A stretch of 64,000 bases of DNA from Amia ocellicauda (taxonomy: Eukaryota; Chordata; Actinopteri; Amiiformes; Amiidae): assembly GCF_036373705.1 (NCBI RefSeq), contig NW_027102660.1, forward strand, positions 1-64,000, read 5' to 3'. The first letter of the stretch is position 1. Each line of letters begins with the position of its first letter. The notes beneath the pieces are model-generated. The model had not been told where the DNA came from. It saw only the letters and a program-made list of their open reading frames with translations, and did not search any database. Shown piece after piece: positions 43,361 to 55,978 of this stretch. The position numbers and the translations under genes were made by a program.

Positions 43361-44093
43361 ATGGAATCAGGAGGCTTCTACGTGACTCTACCCAGTAACG
43401 CCTCTCTCGATATATACCCTAAAAATGAAATATCCAGTTACACGGTACAATTTGGAAAATCTATAGATCTAAGGGGGTCGTGGGAAGTGGGGTTGGCGGA
43501 AATACAGTATCCTTACACTTGGGCTGTTTTACAAGATAAGGATGCCACCTTCGCCATTTTTGATGATGTTAAAAAGAGTCAATGGACATTCACGATACAA
43601 GGAGGTTATTATGACAATGTGGATAAAATATTAGATGAGATGCATAAACAGTTCTCAGAAGGCACCCCCAACATCAAGCTATATTACAACCCTATTAAAA
43701 ACAGAGTGTACAAGGTGTCAAAACCAGGTATTAGCATTCAAACCAGCGGCCAACTGGGGCGTATATTTGGGATCTATTCTGACACAGAGAGCAGGTTCTC
43801 AGAAGTGGTGGGGCGGCTTTTACACTCTTTATGTGTATACGGATATCATAACCCACCAGAGGGTCGGGGATAGTTATGTCCCCCTTTTGAGAAATGTACT
43901 TATTAAAGGTAAAAGCAATGACATGGTCACAATTACTTATGACAAGCCACACTACGTACCAGTCTCAAAGACCCAATTTGACAACATCACGATCGAAGTA
44001 AAATCGGATCAGAATATCAACGTACCCTTCCGCTTCAGTAAAGTTATTGTCAAACTACATTTTCGACCCCTGAAACAGTTTGTACATTATTAA
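43361..44093 (+). pseudogene. Polinton penton (P5), broken
   Basis: As P3 and P4. About one break. Confidence 0.8.
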
Positions 44094-44094
44094 A

Positions 44095-44583
44095 ATGGCT
44101 ACCTCGAGGGGTTATGTAGATCCTAGCGCCTATGTGGATTATTACAAGATGCAAGCCGGGAACGGCTTGCCCGGTTTTGTAGGAGCCCCCACAATGTATG
44201 GCGCCGGTCTAGGAGGACTCTTTCATGGTCTCTTTAGAATGGCCGTACCCCTGCTTAAGAGAGGCTTTGCTATAGCCAGACCCCACTTGAAATCAGCGGC
44301 TAAAAATATTGTTAGTGACGTGTTCACCAATGTTATGAACCGGGCAGCTAGCCATGAGCATCAGGAGGGTTCGGGTCTCATGGTAATGGCGAGGAGGGGG
44401 GGTAAAAGAAGAAACAGCATGTGTCCACCAGGGCGACGAAGATCCGTGGCTAACAAAAAACGAAGAATCTCTCATTCTCCAACATATCGTGGAAACACTC
44501 GGAGAAGGAAGCAGCACAAGAAAAAACCTGCAAAAAGAAAGTCTCAAAGAAAGAAAAATAGAGCCTCAGGATACATCTTTTAA
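44095..44583 (+). CDS. Core/pX-like basic virion protein (P5)
   Basis: 162 residues, identical to P3 and P4. Confidence 0.7.
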   Translation: MATSRGYVDPSAYVDYYKMQAGNGLPGFVGAPTMYGAGLGGLFHGLFRMAVPLLKRGFAIARPHLKSAAKNIVSDVFTNVMNRAASHEHQEGSGLMVMARRGGKRRNSMCPPGRRRSVANKKRRISHSPTYRGNTRRRKQHKKKPAKRKSQRKKNRASGYIF

Positions 44584-44585
44584 AC

Positions 44586-45901
44586 ATGTCTTTTGTCAAC
44601 AGTCTATCGGAAGAATGCGTCAAATCAGAACTGGATCTGTTTACAGTTCCATACACTCAAACGAGTATAGATAAGATCATATATGTAGAGATTCCCCCTC
44701 TTTCTGCAATTTCAGACACGGCCCCTCTGGAGTTTTTTATAGCTGGCAATGGCGAGGATTATATTGATTTGAATAACACATTTATTTTAATGAACTGTAA
44801 AGTGACTGATTAGGATGGCGATGCAATCGAGAAGACGGCCAACGCTGGGGTCATCAATTAATCAATTACCCGGTGGCCACCATGTTTTCACAGGTGGATG
44901 TGACCCTGGGAGATCGGCTCATTAGTCAAAGCAGCAATACTTACCCCTATAGAGTCATGATGGAGTGTATCCTTAATTATAGTGAGGAGACCCTAAGCAA
45001 ACAGTTCAGCCCCGGCCTTCTCTTCAAAGACATCCCGGAAGCTATGGACGACAAGGATCCAGAGGGACTCAATAAGGGTTTGCAAAAAAGATCGGCCTCT
45101 TCAACAGAAGGGAGGACCTTTGAGCTAATGGGGCATATCCATGCAGACATATTTTTCCAAGAAAAACTCATGCTCAACGGGGTAGACATTAAAATTAAAA
45201 TGATCCGTAGTAAAAGTGCTTTTTGTCTGATGACCCCTGATACGGAAAAATATAAACTGACCATATTATCGGCCTCGCTGTTTGTGAAATAAGTGTCCGT
45301 CTCCCCGGCGGTTAAACTAGGACACGCGCTGGCGTTAGTGACGGCAAACGCCAAGTACCCGATCGAAAGAGTCTATATGAAAGTCCACAGTATCCCCGCA
45401 GGGACACGGGTGATGAACCAGGAAAATCTGTTTCTAGGACAGCTCCCAAAACAGGTTATTATAGGTCTCGTGGATAATGATGCATTTACCGGGGTTTACA
45501 ACAAGAACACCTTTAACTTTAAACATTATAACGCGGAATTTATAGCATTGTACGTCGATGGTGTGCAGGTTCCATCCAGACCTTTTCAACCTGACTTTGA
45601 AAACGGCAATGCGGTTCGTGAATATTACAGTCTAGTACTGGCTACGGGTCGCCATCTCAAGGATCAAACTCTGCTGATCGATCGCCGGGAATACTGCAGC
45701 GGTTACACCCTGTACGGTTTCAACCTGACCCCTGACGAAGAGTGTGGACAACATATTTCACTGATGAAGACGGGCAATATGCGTTTGGAGATGCGTTTCA
45801 AGCAGCCTCTACCACACACTGTAAATATGGTCGTGTATGCTGTGTTTGACAACATTATTGAGGTGAATCAGAGGAGAAACGTTCCGTATGATTATTATTA
45901 A
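44586..45901 (+). pseudogene. Polinton major capsid protein (P5), broken
   Basis: As P3 and P4. About three breaks. Confidence 0.85.
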
Positions 45902-45902
45902 A

Positions 45903-46256
45903 ATGAACACCAGAGAGCTCAACCACATCATGAATGCCCTGGCCGGCTCACGGAAACTGTTTCAAGGAGTCAACGCCTGCGATCAGCTGCCTAAATTTAA
46001 GATCAAGAATTTACCTGCAATGTACATAATCAACACACACCCTAAAAATATGCCCGGAGAACATTGGCTGGCTATTTATCTAAGGGAGGACCATCGTGGT
46101 GAATTTTTTGATTCCTATGCAAACCCCCCGGATTTCAGACCTTTCCCTCGGAAGATCAATAACTTTCTGCTCAACAACTGTCAAGAAACCATTTACAGCG
46201 GTCGTCAAGTACAAAGTCTTCAGACCTTCACTTGTGGTCAGCACTGTGTGCACTAG
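45903..46256 (+). pseudogene. Protease fragment (P5)
   Basis: Same truncation as P3 and P4. Confidence 0.85.
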
Positions 46257-46445
46257 CACGCATGCACCGCGGGTTGTTTCCGCCCGGTTTCGAACCAGGG
46301 ACCTTTCGCGTGTGAGGCGAACGTGATAGCCACTACACTACGGAAACCGACCTGTCCTGGTGTTTCGAATGGCTCCCATCGAAGCCGGCTGGTAAAACGC
46401 GCACAGGCGTTTCCCGTGGGCCAGCCTGTGAGATAAAGGTTTCTA
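46255..46445. repeat. Host tRNA-Val (CAC) spacer between P5 and Tc1 copy C
   Basis: Third duplicate of the spacer at 27951-28140, ending at TA (46444-46445). Confidence 0.85.
46275..46347 (-). tRNA. tRNA-Val (CAC)
   Basis: Identical to 27970-28042 and 37304-37376. Confidence 0.8.
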
Positions 46446-47613
46446 CACTCACCTAAAGGATTATTAGGAACACCTGTTCAATAACCAACCAATCATATGG
46501 CAGTTGCTTCAATGCATTTAGGGGTGTGGTCCTGGTCAAGACAATCTCCTGAACTCCAAACTGAAAGTCTGAATGGGAAAGAAAGGTGATTTAAGCAATT
46601 TTGAGCGTGGCATGGTTGTTGGTGCCAGACGGGCTGGTCTGAGTATTTCACAATCTGCTCAGTTACTGGGATTTTCACGCACAACCATTTCTAGGGTTTA
46701 CAAAGAATGGTGTGAAAAGGGAAAAACATCCAGTATGCGGCAGTCCTGTGGGCGAAAATGCCTTGTTGATGCTAGAGGTCAGAGGAGAATGGGCCGACTG
46801 ATTCAAGCTGATAGAAGAGCAACTTTGACTGAAATAACCACTCGTTACAACCGAGGTATGCAGCAAAGCATTTGTGAAGCCACAACACGTACAACCTTGA
46901 GGCGGATGGGCTACAACAGCAGAAGACCCCACCGGGTACCACTCATCTCCACTACAAATAGGAAAAAGAGGCTACAATTTGCACAAACTCACCAAAATTG
47001 GACAGTTGTTGCCTGGTCTGATGAGTCTCGATTTCTGTTGAGACAGAATTTGACGTAAACAGAATGAGAACATGGATCCATCATGCCTTGTTACCACTGT
47101 GCAGGCTGGTGGTGGTGGTGTAATGGTGTGGGGGATGTTTTCTTGGCACACTTTAGGCTCCTTAGTGCCAATTGGGCATCGTTTAAATGCCACGGCCTAC
47201 CTGAGCATTGTTTCTGACCATGTCCATCCCTTTATGACCACCATGTACCCATCCTCTGATGGCTACTTCCAGCAGGATAATGCACCATGTCACAAAGGTT
47301 GAATCATTTCAAATTGGTTTCTTGAACATGACAATGAGTTCACTGTACTAAACTGGCCCCCACAGTCACCAGATCTCAACCCAATAGAGCATCTTTGGGA
47401 TGTGGTGGAACGGGAGCTTCGTGCCCTGGATGTGCATCCCACAAATCTCCATCAACTGCAAGATGCTATCCTATCAATTTGGGCCAACATTTCTAAAGAA
47501 TGCTTTCAGCACCTTGTTGAATCAATGCCACGTAGAATTAAGTCAGTTCTGAAGGCGAAAGGGTGTCAAACATAGTATTAGTATGGTGTTCCTAATAATC
47601 CTTTAGGTGAGTG
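46446..47613 (+). mobile_element. Tc1-like DNA transposon, copy C
   Basis: 1168 bp at the same insertion site as copies A and B. Shares the 17-bp internal deletion with copy B. Confidence 0.95.
46573..47575 (+). pseudogene. Tc1-like transposase, copy C, inactivated
   Basis: Same frameshifting 17-bp deletion and later stop as copy B. Confidence 0.9.
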
Positions 47614-48077
47614 TATTTTCACTGACCTATTTTGCATTGCTCAAGGACACATCAGGACACTTTGGAAACTCTTTCAAAGGAAGAACGCCCTGAGCTATGA
47701 CAAGACTTACACTTACCCCAACAAGGTGATGCTCAATGGCTTGTTCAAACAGCTGCTGCTCGTCTTGTGCCACCATCAGACAATCACAGAGCTATTGTGC
47801 CTTCTACACCTTACGGTAGCTTTACTTTAACAATAATAATGACGGCGACCACGACGACAAAAAGAAAAACAAGAACAACAACAACAACAACAAGAACAAT
47901 AACATCATCATCAGATTTTAATTAAAAGTGGCTACACCAGCGTTTACAATTTCAACCTGTCGACGGACGGACGCTCTGAGTCCAACAATTTCGGGAACTC
48001 CAATGAAGAAAAGCCACCTACCGCCTCTGGGGAACCACGAGGGCAAGCAGGACGAAAAGGGCCGGCCCACAGCAGGC

Positions 48078-48150
48078 TCTTTCCGCCCGGTTTCAAACCG
48101 GGGACCTTTCGTGCGTTAGGCGAACGTGATAGCCACTACACTACGGAAAC
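48078..48150 (-). pseudogene. tRNA-Val (AAC) relic
   Basis: Duplicate of 29790-29862 with the same acceptor mismatch, anticodon-stem mismatch and altered T loop. Confidence 0.7.
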
Positions 48151-49039
48151 CAACCCGTCCTGGTGTTTCGAATAACTCCTATCGAAGCCGGCTGGTAAAA
48201 CGCACACAGGCGTTTCCCGTGGGCCAGCCTGTGAGATAAAGGTTTCTATTTTCACTGACCTATTTTGCATTGCTCAAGGGCACATCAGGACACTTTGGAA
48301 ACTCTTTCAAAGGAAGAACGCCCTGAGCAATGACAAGACTTACACTTACCCCAACAAGGTGATGCTCAATGGCTTGTTCAAACAGCTGCTGCTCGTCTTG
48401 TGCCACCATCAGACAATCACAGAGCTATTGTGCCTTCTGCACCTTACGGTAGCAACAAATCTAACTACTGCTTTACTTTAACATTAATAATGACGGCGAC
48501 TACGACGACAACAAGAACAACAACAACAACAACAACATCAACAAGAACAACAACAACATCATCATCATCATCATCAGATTTTAATTAAAAGTGGCTACAC
48601 CAGCGTTTACAATTTCAACCTGTCGACGGACGGACGCTCTGAGTGCACCGATTTCGGGATACTTCGGAAACTCTTTCAAAGGCAGGACGCCCTGCGATCA
48701 GACAGTGCCTGCACTTAGCCCAACAAGGTGATGCTGAATGGCTTGTTCAAACGGCTGGTGGTCTTCCGTCACCACCAGACTATCAGAGCTATTTTGCGCC
48801 TTCAACTACATAAGAGTAACAGCAATGTCACCGATCCTGCTACGGTCGTATTGCAACAGCAACGACATGTATCGATTTTAAAAGTGTCAGTTCCAGCGCC
48901 TCGCAAAGCTACCCTTCTGCGATCATTTGTTCTCAAGGTCAGGATTTCTTGCCACTCCGAGGAAGAGAAAACGACGGCCGGCCATGGGGCAGAGAGATGA
49001 GGACGGGTAACACGGCACTGGCACGCGTGCACCGCGGGT

Positions 49040-49112
49040 TGTTTCCGCCCAGTTTCGAACCAGGGACTTCTCGCGTGTGAGGCGAACATGATAGCCCCTA
49101 CACTACAGAAAC
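49040..49112 (-). tRNA. Diverged tRNA-Val (CAC), possibly inactive
   Basis: Like 30752-30824, with one further change in the D loop. Confidence 0.5.
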
Positions 49113-49678
49113 CAACCTGTCCTGGGGTTTCGATTGGCTCCCATCGAAGCAGGCTGGTAAAACGCGCACAGGCGTTTCCCGTGGGCCTGCCTGTGAGATA
49201 AAGGTTTCTATTTTCACTGACCTATATTGCATTGCTCAAGGGCACATCAGGACACTTTGGAAACTCTTTTAAAGGAAGAATGCCCTGAGCTATGACAAGA
49301 CTTACACTTACCCCAACAAGGTGATGCTCAATGGCTTGTTCAAACAGCTGCTGCTCGTCTTGTGCCACCATCAGACAATCACAGAGCTATTGTGCCTTCT
49401 ACACCTTACGGTAGCAACAAATCTAACTACTGCTTTACTTTAACAATAATAATGACGGCGACCACGATGACAACAAGAACAACAACAACAACATCATCAT
49501 CATCATCATCATCAGATTTTAATTAAAAGTGGCTACACCGGCGTTTACAATTTCAACCTGTCGACGGACGGACGCTCTGAGAGCACCGATTTCGGGCACT
49601 CCAATGAAGAAAAGCTACCCACCGCCTCCGGGGAACCACGAGGGCAAACAGGACGAAAAGGGCCGGCCCACAGCAGGC

Positions 49679-49751
49679 TGTTTCCGCCCGGTTTCGAACC
49701 GGGGACCTTTCGCGTGTTAGGCGAACGTGATAACCGCTACACTACGGAAAC
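49679..49751 (-). tRNA. tRNA-Val (AAC)
   Basis: Same well-preserved sequence as 40051-40123, with TTTT about 20 nt downstream on the minus strand. Confidence 0.9.
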
Positions 49752-50370
49752 TGACACCGCCACGTCTTGCTTCAAACGGTTACCGTTGAAGCCTGCTGGT
49801 AAAACGGGCTCAGGCATTTCAGGTCGGCTAGACTGTGAGATGGCGTCTGAAGTGCCGCGAAAGGATGCCATTTTCACAGACCTGTTTGGCATTGCTAAAG
49901 GGCACATCAGGACACTTCGGAAACTCTTTCAAAGGCAGGACGCCCTGCGCTCTGACAGTGCCTGCACTTAGCCCAACAAGGTGATGCTGAATGGCTTGTT
50001 CAAACGGCTGGTGGTCTTCCGTCACCACCAGACTATCAGAGCTATACTGCGCCTTCAACTACATAAGAGTAGATAGTAGGGTTTTTTGGGCGCGGCCTAT
50101 TTTGTTATGACGTATGCCCTAAGCTTATTAATATTCCTACGTCATAATTGGGGGGCGTGATTTTAGGTAGAGTTATTTCCTTAATTATTCCTACGTCATA
50201 TCCGTCAGAAAGTGTACACCCATAAAACCCTGAACATCAAGGCCACCCATAAATACCCCCACCCCTCTGAAGGCAACGCCCCGAAACTCTCCTCTCTATT
50301 TAAGAACCCGCGCTGCTTTTAGGCAATACCTCTTTAATTCTCAGCATCAGAAACATCCCGCTTCTTCAAC

Positions 50371-50775
50371 ATGTCCAGCGACATCAACATGAAACCCCGC
50401 AAGAAACAATCCCGGGCAAGGGTTCCTGTACTCACCAATTTGAAGATTGAACGCTCCTGGGTGTTGTTCTGGGGGGCTCGACGTGGTTACCGCTTTAAAA
50501 GGGATCCCAGCTATGTTGGAGTGGAGCTTTTTGCTTTGGGAGAGAAGGAGGGTACGTTGGAACCTTTTGAGACGGTAATTGAATACTCTTATGAGGACTG
50601 GTTGAAGGTGATGGCCTGGAGAGATCTGGGGCTTGTGGATAAGACTCTAGAAGGCTTGCAAGAGGGTCCAAGAGAATGCGAAATGGAGTCTCCGACTCAG
50701 GGTTTTGAAAGGTGTGAATGGGAAAGCTTGCAGAACTACGACAGACGACGTGTGGGGTTTTGGAGGGGGGTCTGA
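50371..50775 (+). CDS. Early-region gene 1, unknown (P6)
   Basis: 134 residues, the same form as P2 and P3. Confidence 0.55.
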   Translation: MSSDINMKPRKKQSRARVPVLTNLKIERSWVLFWGARRGYRFKRDPSYVGVELFALGEKEGTLEPFETVIEYSYEDWLKVMAWRDLGLVDKTLEGLQEGPRECEMESPTQGFERCEWESLQNYDRRRVGFWRGV

Positions 50776-50878
50776 CGGCTCAGGGGCTACTCTCTTCTAA
50801 GAGGGCGGTGTGTCGTGACGTAGTGAAGAGATAGGATAAAAGGTGCAACAATTCATTCATGGTTTAAAATTAAAGAGA

Positions 50879-51727
50879 ATGTCTTACCCGAAAGCTGCGG
50901 ACGTCGACAGGCTCTACAGGCCTCTTCAAACCCGGGATCACCCCTGGTTCTATTCCCCAGATTTTGTATACACTCTGGAACCCTTTGACTGTGGTTACTC
51001 TCCAAGACCTCAGACCCCGGTCCCTCAGGACGAAACAACATGCGGTGCGATGGATGTCCAAATGAGTCTCGGGGATCCCCAGCCTCTGGAGCTCATGGAG
51101 GGCCTTGATTTTGCCGAACTGTCTACCGTCTGTGCGTCTCAGGAGGGGGTCAGTCCAATGGATGGAGAAACACCCCACAAACCACCAGGCGACCCAATGA
51201 GCATCGGACTGTCCCGGGGGCGTGATGAAGACGCAGGATTTTTGCCCGGGGTATGTGACCAAGTAAGCAGAGTGGTTAAAAGCACCCTGGTGTATATTCT
51301 GAGTGCTCTCATCGACCGAGCTCTGAATGAAGTCTGTCGGGGGTGTGAAGTGAATCACCCCAGTCAGTTGAGACACAGTTGTTTGTTTGAACCAGACCGT
51401 TACTATTTCCTGTTCTATTTCAACGTGTTTTACAGAAGACTGAACAAACCGTGGCTGAAACCGGCACTAATCAAGGCGCTCTCTTACTCCCACATACATG
51501 TCACTGTGGGACAAGTCCAGAAAATCATAGATGAGATTTTGCTGGAGCTGAAAAAGGAGCCGTTTATAATAGAGAAACTTGGGCAGCTGCTCAATGACCT
51601 GGATGAGCCGAGTAGAAAAACCGCTGGCAAGCTAAAAGCTTATTTCTTCCGTAAAGAAGTTAAAGCTGGGGGCAGCGACGAAGAATTCGACATCTACGCC
51701 ACTGATTCAGACTCTGACCTGAACTAA
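50879..51727 (+). CDS. Early-region gene 2, unknown (P6)
   Basis: 282 residues, a few substitutions from P2. Confidence 0.55.
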   Translation: MSYPKAADVDRLYRPLQTRDHPWFYSPDFVYTLEPFDCGYSPRPQTPVPQDETTCGAMDVQMSLGDPQPLELMEGLDFAELSTVCASQEGVSPMDGETPHKPPGDPMSIGLSRGRDEDAGFLPGVCDQVSRVVKSTLVYILSALIDRALNEVCRGCEVNHPSQLRHSCLFEPDRYYFLFYFNVFYRRLNKPWLKPALIKALSYSHIHVTVGQVQKIIDEILLELKKEPFIIEKLGQLLNDLDEPSRKTAGKLKAYFFRKEVKAGGSDEEFDIYATDSDSDLN

Positions 51728-51739
51728 GGGACTTTGAAC

Positions 51740-52245
51740 ATGGGGAATGTTCTGGACTGCTTCTGCAACTGGTTCTGTCATCAACACTCAGCAGCTAACC
51801 TGAGAGCGCTATTACACCATGTGCTTGACAGAAAAGTAGCCAACGCGAGCCTTTTCTCTACAGATTTAACCATCGATGAGGATCAACTTTCAAACCTGGA
51901 AAAGTGAATGGCTGCTGTAACAAAGACCGGGGGGTACGAACACTGGGATGAAGGGCTCAAGGGGGCCAAGAATGATATTAGGCCATTTCATCAACATCTG
52001 TATGACCTTTTACTGAGCATGTTTAATACACCTCTGTTTACTTTTAAAATAGGTCATATTGTTGTTTTATTTACATATGTAACTGAGGTGTGTGCCTACA
52101 AGATAAAGAAACAGGTATATTTGTTGATATAGATCAAGTAACCAATCATCTGATTTATTTTTGTCTGGACCGTAGAAAAAATTGTTGTGTATGTTATACT
52201 TTTCTCAAATGTCTAAAAAGTGGTATCTGCTCTCCTGAAGTTGAA
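51740..52245 (+). pseudogene. Bcl-2-like gene (P6), broken
   Basis: Same MGNVLDCFCNWFC start and BH1-like segment. About one or two breaks. Confidence 0.45.
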
Positions 52246-52304
52246 TAAAAAACCTTGTATAAAAACTTTGCGCATAGTGTGGGTCTGTGTGGTTATTTGA
52301 CAGA

Positions 52305-53396
52305 ATGACTCGGCAAGCTCCCCAAATGCAGGAACTATACTACAACCCAGCCAAGATTGGGGGTTTGGCGGGTAAGAAGGGTTTTCAAAGAGGACTCGCT
52401 GAGGCCGGAGTGAAGGTTAATGATGTGGTTGTTTCAGAATGGTTACGAGAACAAGACGCCTATACCTTACATAAACCTCTCAGGATTAACTTTAAAAGAA
52501 ACCGCGTATATGCAACTGACATAGATTCACAATGGCAAATGGATCTAGTCGATATGTCAAATTTATCAAAACATAACAATGGTCACAAATTGATGTTGAT
52601 GTGTATCGATGTGTTATCAAAATATGCCTGGGCTCGCATTCTACATAATAAAACAGGTCGGGCGGTGACAAGGGCCTTTGAGGATATATTGTCCCAGGGT
52701 CGATGTCCTAAAAAACTGCAGACTGATAAAGGAAAAGAGTTTCTCAACAGAGAATTTCAGAATCTACTGAAGAGACACAAAATACATCATTTCACCACCG
52801 GTAATGAGCTTAGGGCATCGGTAGTGGAGAGGTTTAACCGCACCATAAAGACCAAAATGTGGAGATATTTTACAGCGGTCAACACGTTCAAGTATTTTGA
52901 TAAAGTTCAAGATTTTATCGATGCTTACAACCAAGGGTATCACACCAGTATTAAAATGAAGCCTTTAGATGTTGATCAAAGTAATTCTTTTAAGGTCTAT
53001 AAAAAATTATACCGACCATTTATTAAGAAGGGAAAAACTACTTATTAGTTCAACATCGGTGATGTGGTTCGCGTTTCAAAGCTAAGGAGTACTTTTGCCA
53101 AAGGTTATGAAGAAACATTTTCTGACGAATATTTTACAGTTACCGAACAGTTGGCTAGAGACCCCCCCGTGTACCGGTTAAAAGACTATGACAGGGAGGA
53201 TATAGAAGGAACGTTTTACGAAGCCGAGTTACAAAAAATTATTGTGGGTAAAGACAGTGTATACAGAGTTGAAAAGATATTAGCTGAAAAAACCCAGAAC
53301 CGGAAAAAATATGTGTTGATGAAATGGCTTGGATGGCCTGAAAAGTTCAATAGTTGGGTCCCGGAACAACAGGTTTGCGATATTCAATCCTTATAA
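52305..53396 (+). pseudogene. Polinton integrase with chromodomain (P6), broken
   Basis: DDE core and chromodomain as in P2. About one break, shared with P2. Confidence 0.88.
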
Positions 53397-53442
53397 CAAC
53401 ATGCCCGCGGGTGTGTTGGGGGCATTACTTTCGATTCTCAAG

Positions 53443-54175
53443 ATGGAATCAGGAGGCTTCTACGTGACTCTACCCAGTAATGCCTCTCTCGATATATATC
53501 CTAAAAATGAAATATCCAGTTACACGGTACAATTTGGAAAATCTATAGATCTAAGGGGGTCGTGGGAAGTGGGGTTGGCGGAAATACAGTATCCTTACAC
53601 TTGGGCTGTTTTACAAGATAAGGATGCCACCTTCGCCATTTTTGATGATGTTAAAAAGAGTCAATGGACATTCACGATACAAGGAGGTTATTATGACAAT
53701 GTGGATAAAATATTAGATGAGATGCATAAACAGTTCTCAGAAGGCACCCCCAACATCAAGCTATATTACAACCCTATTAAAAACAGAGTGTACAAGGTGT
53801 CAAAACCAGGTATTAGCATTCAAACCAGCGGCCAACTGGGGCGTATATTTGGGTTCTATTCTGACACAGAGAGCAGGTTCTCAGAAGTGGTGGGGCGGCT
53901 TTTACACTCTTTATGTGTATACGGATATCATAACCCACCAGAGGGTCGGGGATAGTTATGTCCCCCTTTTGAGAAATGTACTTAATAAAGGTAAAAGCAA
54001 TGACATGGTCACAATTACTTATGACAAACCACACTACGTACCAGTCTCAAAGACCCACTTTGACAACATCACGATCGAAGTAAAATCGGATCAGAATATC
54101 AACGTACCCTTCCGCTTCGTTAAAGTTAATGTCAAACTACATTTTCGACCCCTGAAACAGTTTGTACATTATTAA
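53443..54175 (+). pseudogene. Polinton penton (P6), broken
   Basis: WEVGLAEIQYP signature present. About one break. Confidence 0.8.
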
Positions 54176-54176
54176 A

Positions 54177-54665
54177 ATGGCTACCTCGAGGGGTTATGTA
54201 GATCCTAGCGCCTATGTGGATTATTACAAGATGCAAGATGGAACGGCTTGCCCGGTATTGTAGGAGCCCCCACAATGTATGGCGCCGGTCTAGGAGGACT
54301 CTTTCGTGGTCTCTTTAGAATGGCCATACCCCTGCTTAAGAGAGGCTTTGCTATAGCCAGACCCCACTTGAAATCAGCGGCTAAAAATATTGTTAGTGAC
54401 GTGTTCACCAATGTTATGAACCGGGCAGCTAGCCATGAGCATCAGGAGGGTTCGGGTCTCATGGTAATGGCGAGGAGGGGGGTAAAAGAAGAAACAGCAT
54501 GTGTCCACCAGGGGGCGACAAAGATCCGTGGCTAACAAAAAACGAAGAATCTCTCATTCTCCAACATATCGTGGAAACACTCGGAGAAGGAAGCAGCACA
54601 AGAAAAAACCTGCAAAAAGAAAGTCTCAAAGAAAGAAAAATAGAGCCTCAGGATACATCTTTTAA
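54177..54665 (+). pseudogene. Core/pX-like basic virion protein (P6), broken
   Basis: Collinear with P2, sharing some of its damage. About three breaks. Confidence 0.65.
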
Positions 54666-54667
54666 AC

Positions 54668-55977
54668 ATGTCTTTTGTCCACAGTCTATCGGAAGAATGC
54701 GTCAAATCAGAACTGGATCTGTTTACAGTTCCATACACTCAAACGAGTATAGATAAGATCATATATGTAGAGATTCCCCCTCTTTCTGCAATTTCAGACA
54801 CGGCCCCTCTGGAGTTTTTTATAGCTGGCAATGGCGAGGATTATATTGATTTGAATAACACATTTATTTTAATGAACTGTAAAGTGACTGATGAGGATGG
54901 CGATGCAATCGAGAAGACGACCAACGCTGGGGTCATCAATTACCCGGTGGCCACCATGTTTTCACAGGTGGATGTGACCCTGGGAAATCGGCTCATTAGT
55001 CAAAGCAGCAATACTTACCCCTATAGAGCCATGATGGAGTGTATACTTAATTATAGTGAGGAGACCCTAAGCAAACAGTTCAACCCCGGCCTTTTCTTCA
55101 AAGACATCCCGGAAGCTATGGACGACAAGGATCCAGAGGGACTCAATAAGGGTTTGCAAAAAAGAACGGCCTTTTCAACAGAAGGGAGGACCTTTGAGCT
55201 AATGGGGCATATCCATGCAGACATATTTTTCCAAGAAAAACTCATGCTCAACGGGGTAGACATTAAAATTAAAATGATCCGTAGTAAAAGTGCTTTTTGT
55301 CTGATGACCCCTGATACTGAAAAATATAAACTGACCATATTATCGGCCTCGCTGTTTGTGAAAAAAGTGTCCGTCTCCCCGGCGGTTAAACTAGGACACG
55401 CGCAGGCGTTAATGACGGCAAACGCCAAGTACCCGATCGAAAGAGTCTATATGAAAGTCCACAGTATCCCCGCAGGGACACGGGTGATGAACCAGGAAAA
55501 TCTGTTTCTAGGACAGCTCCCAAAACAGGTTATTATAGGTCTCGTGGATAATGATGCATTTACCGGGGTTTACAACAAGAACCCCTTTAACTTTAAACAT
55601 TATAACGCGGAATTTATAGCGTTGTACGTCGATGGTGTGCAGGTTCCATCCAGACCTTTTCAACCTGACTTTGAAAACGGCAATGTGGTTCGTGAATATG
55701 ACAGTGTAGTACTGGCTACGGGTCGCCATCTCAAGGATCAAACTCCCGGCTGATCGATCGCCGGGAATACTGCAGCGGTTACACCCTGTACGGTTTCAAC
55801 CTGACCCCTGACGAAGAGTGTGGACAACATTTTTCACTGATGAAGACGGGCAATATGCGTTTGGAGATGCGTTTCAAGCAGCCTCTACCACGCACTGTAA
55901 ATATGGTCGTGTATGCAGTGTTTGACAACATTATTGAGGTGAATCAGAGGAGAAACGTTATGTATGATTATTATTAA
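54668..55977 (+). pseudogene. Polinton major capsid protein (P6), broken
   Basis: Close to the open P2 gene over most of its length. About one break. Confidence 0.87.
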
Positions 55978-55978
55978 A

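Larger units (their letters stand above)
40440..46254 (+). mobile_element. Polinton copy P5, left half, truncated in the protease
   Basis: Nearly identical to P4 throughout, including the rearranged early region and the truncation junction, so the two are recent duplicates. About six breaks besides the truncation. Confidence 0.93.
47614..50067. repeat. Host tRNA-Val tandem spacer array between Tc1 copy C and P6
   Basis: About 2.45 kb and the fullest version, with three tRNA units (spacings 962 and 639 bp) and CAA/CAT runs near 47870-47912, 48508-48576 and 49471-49514. No protein gene is supported. Confidence 0.8.
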
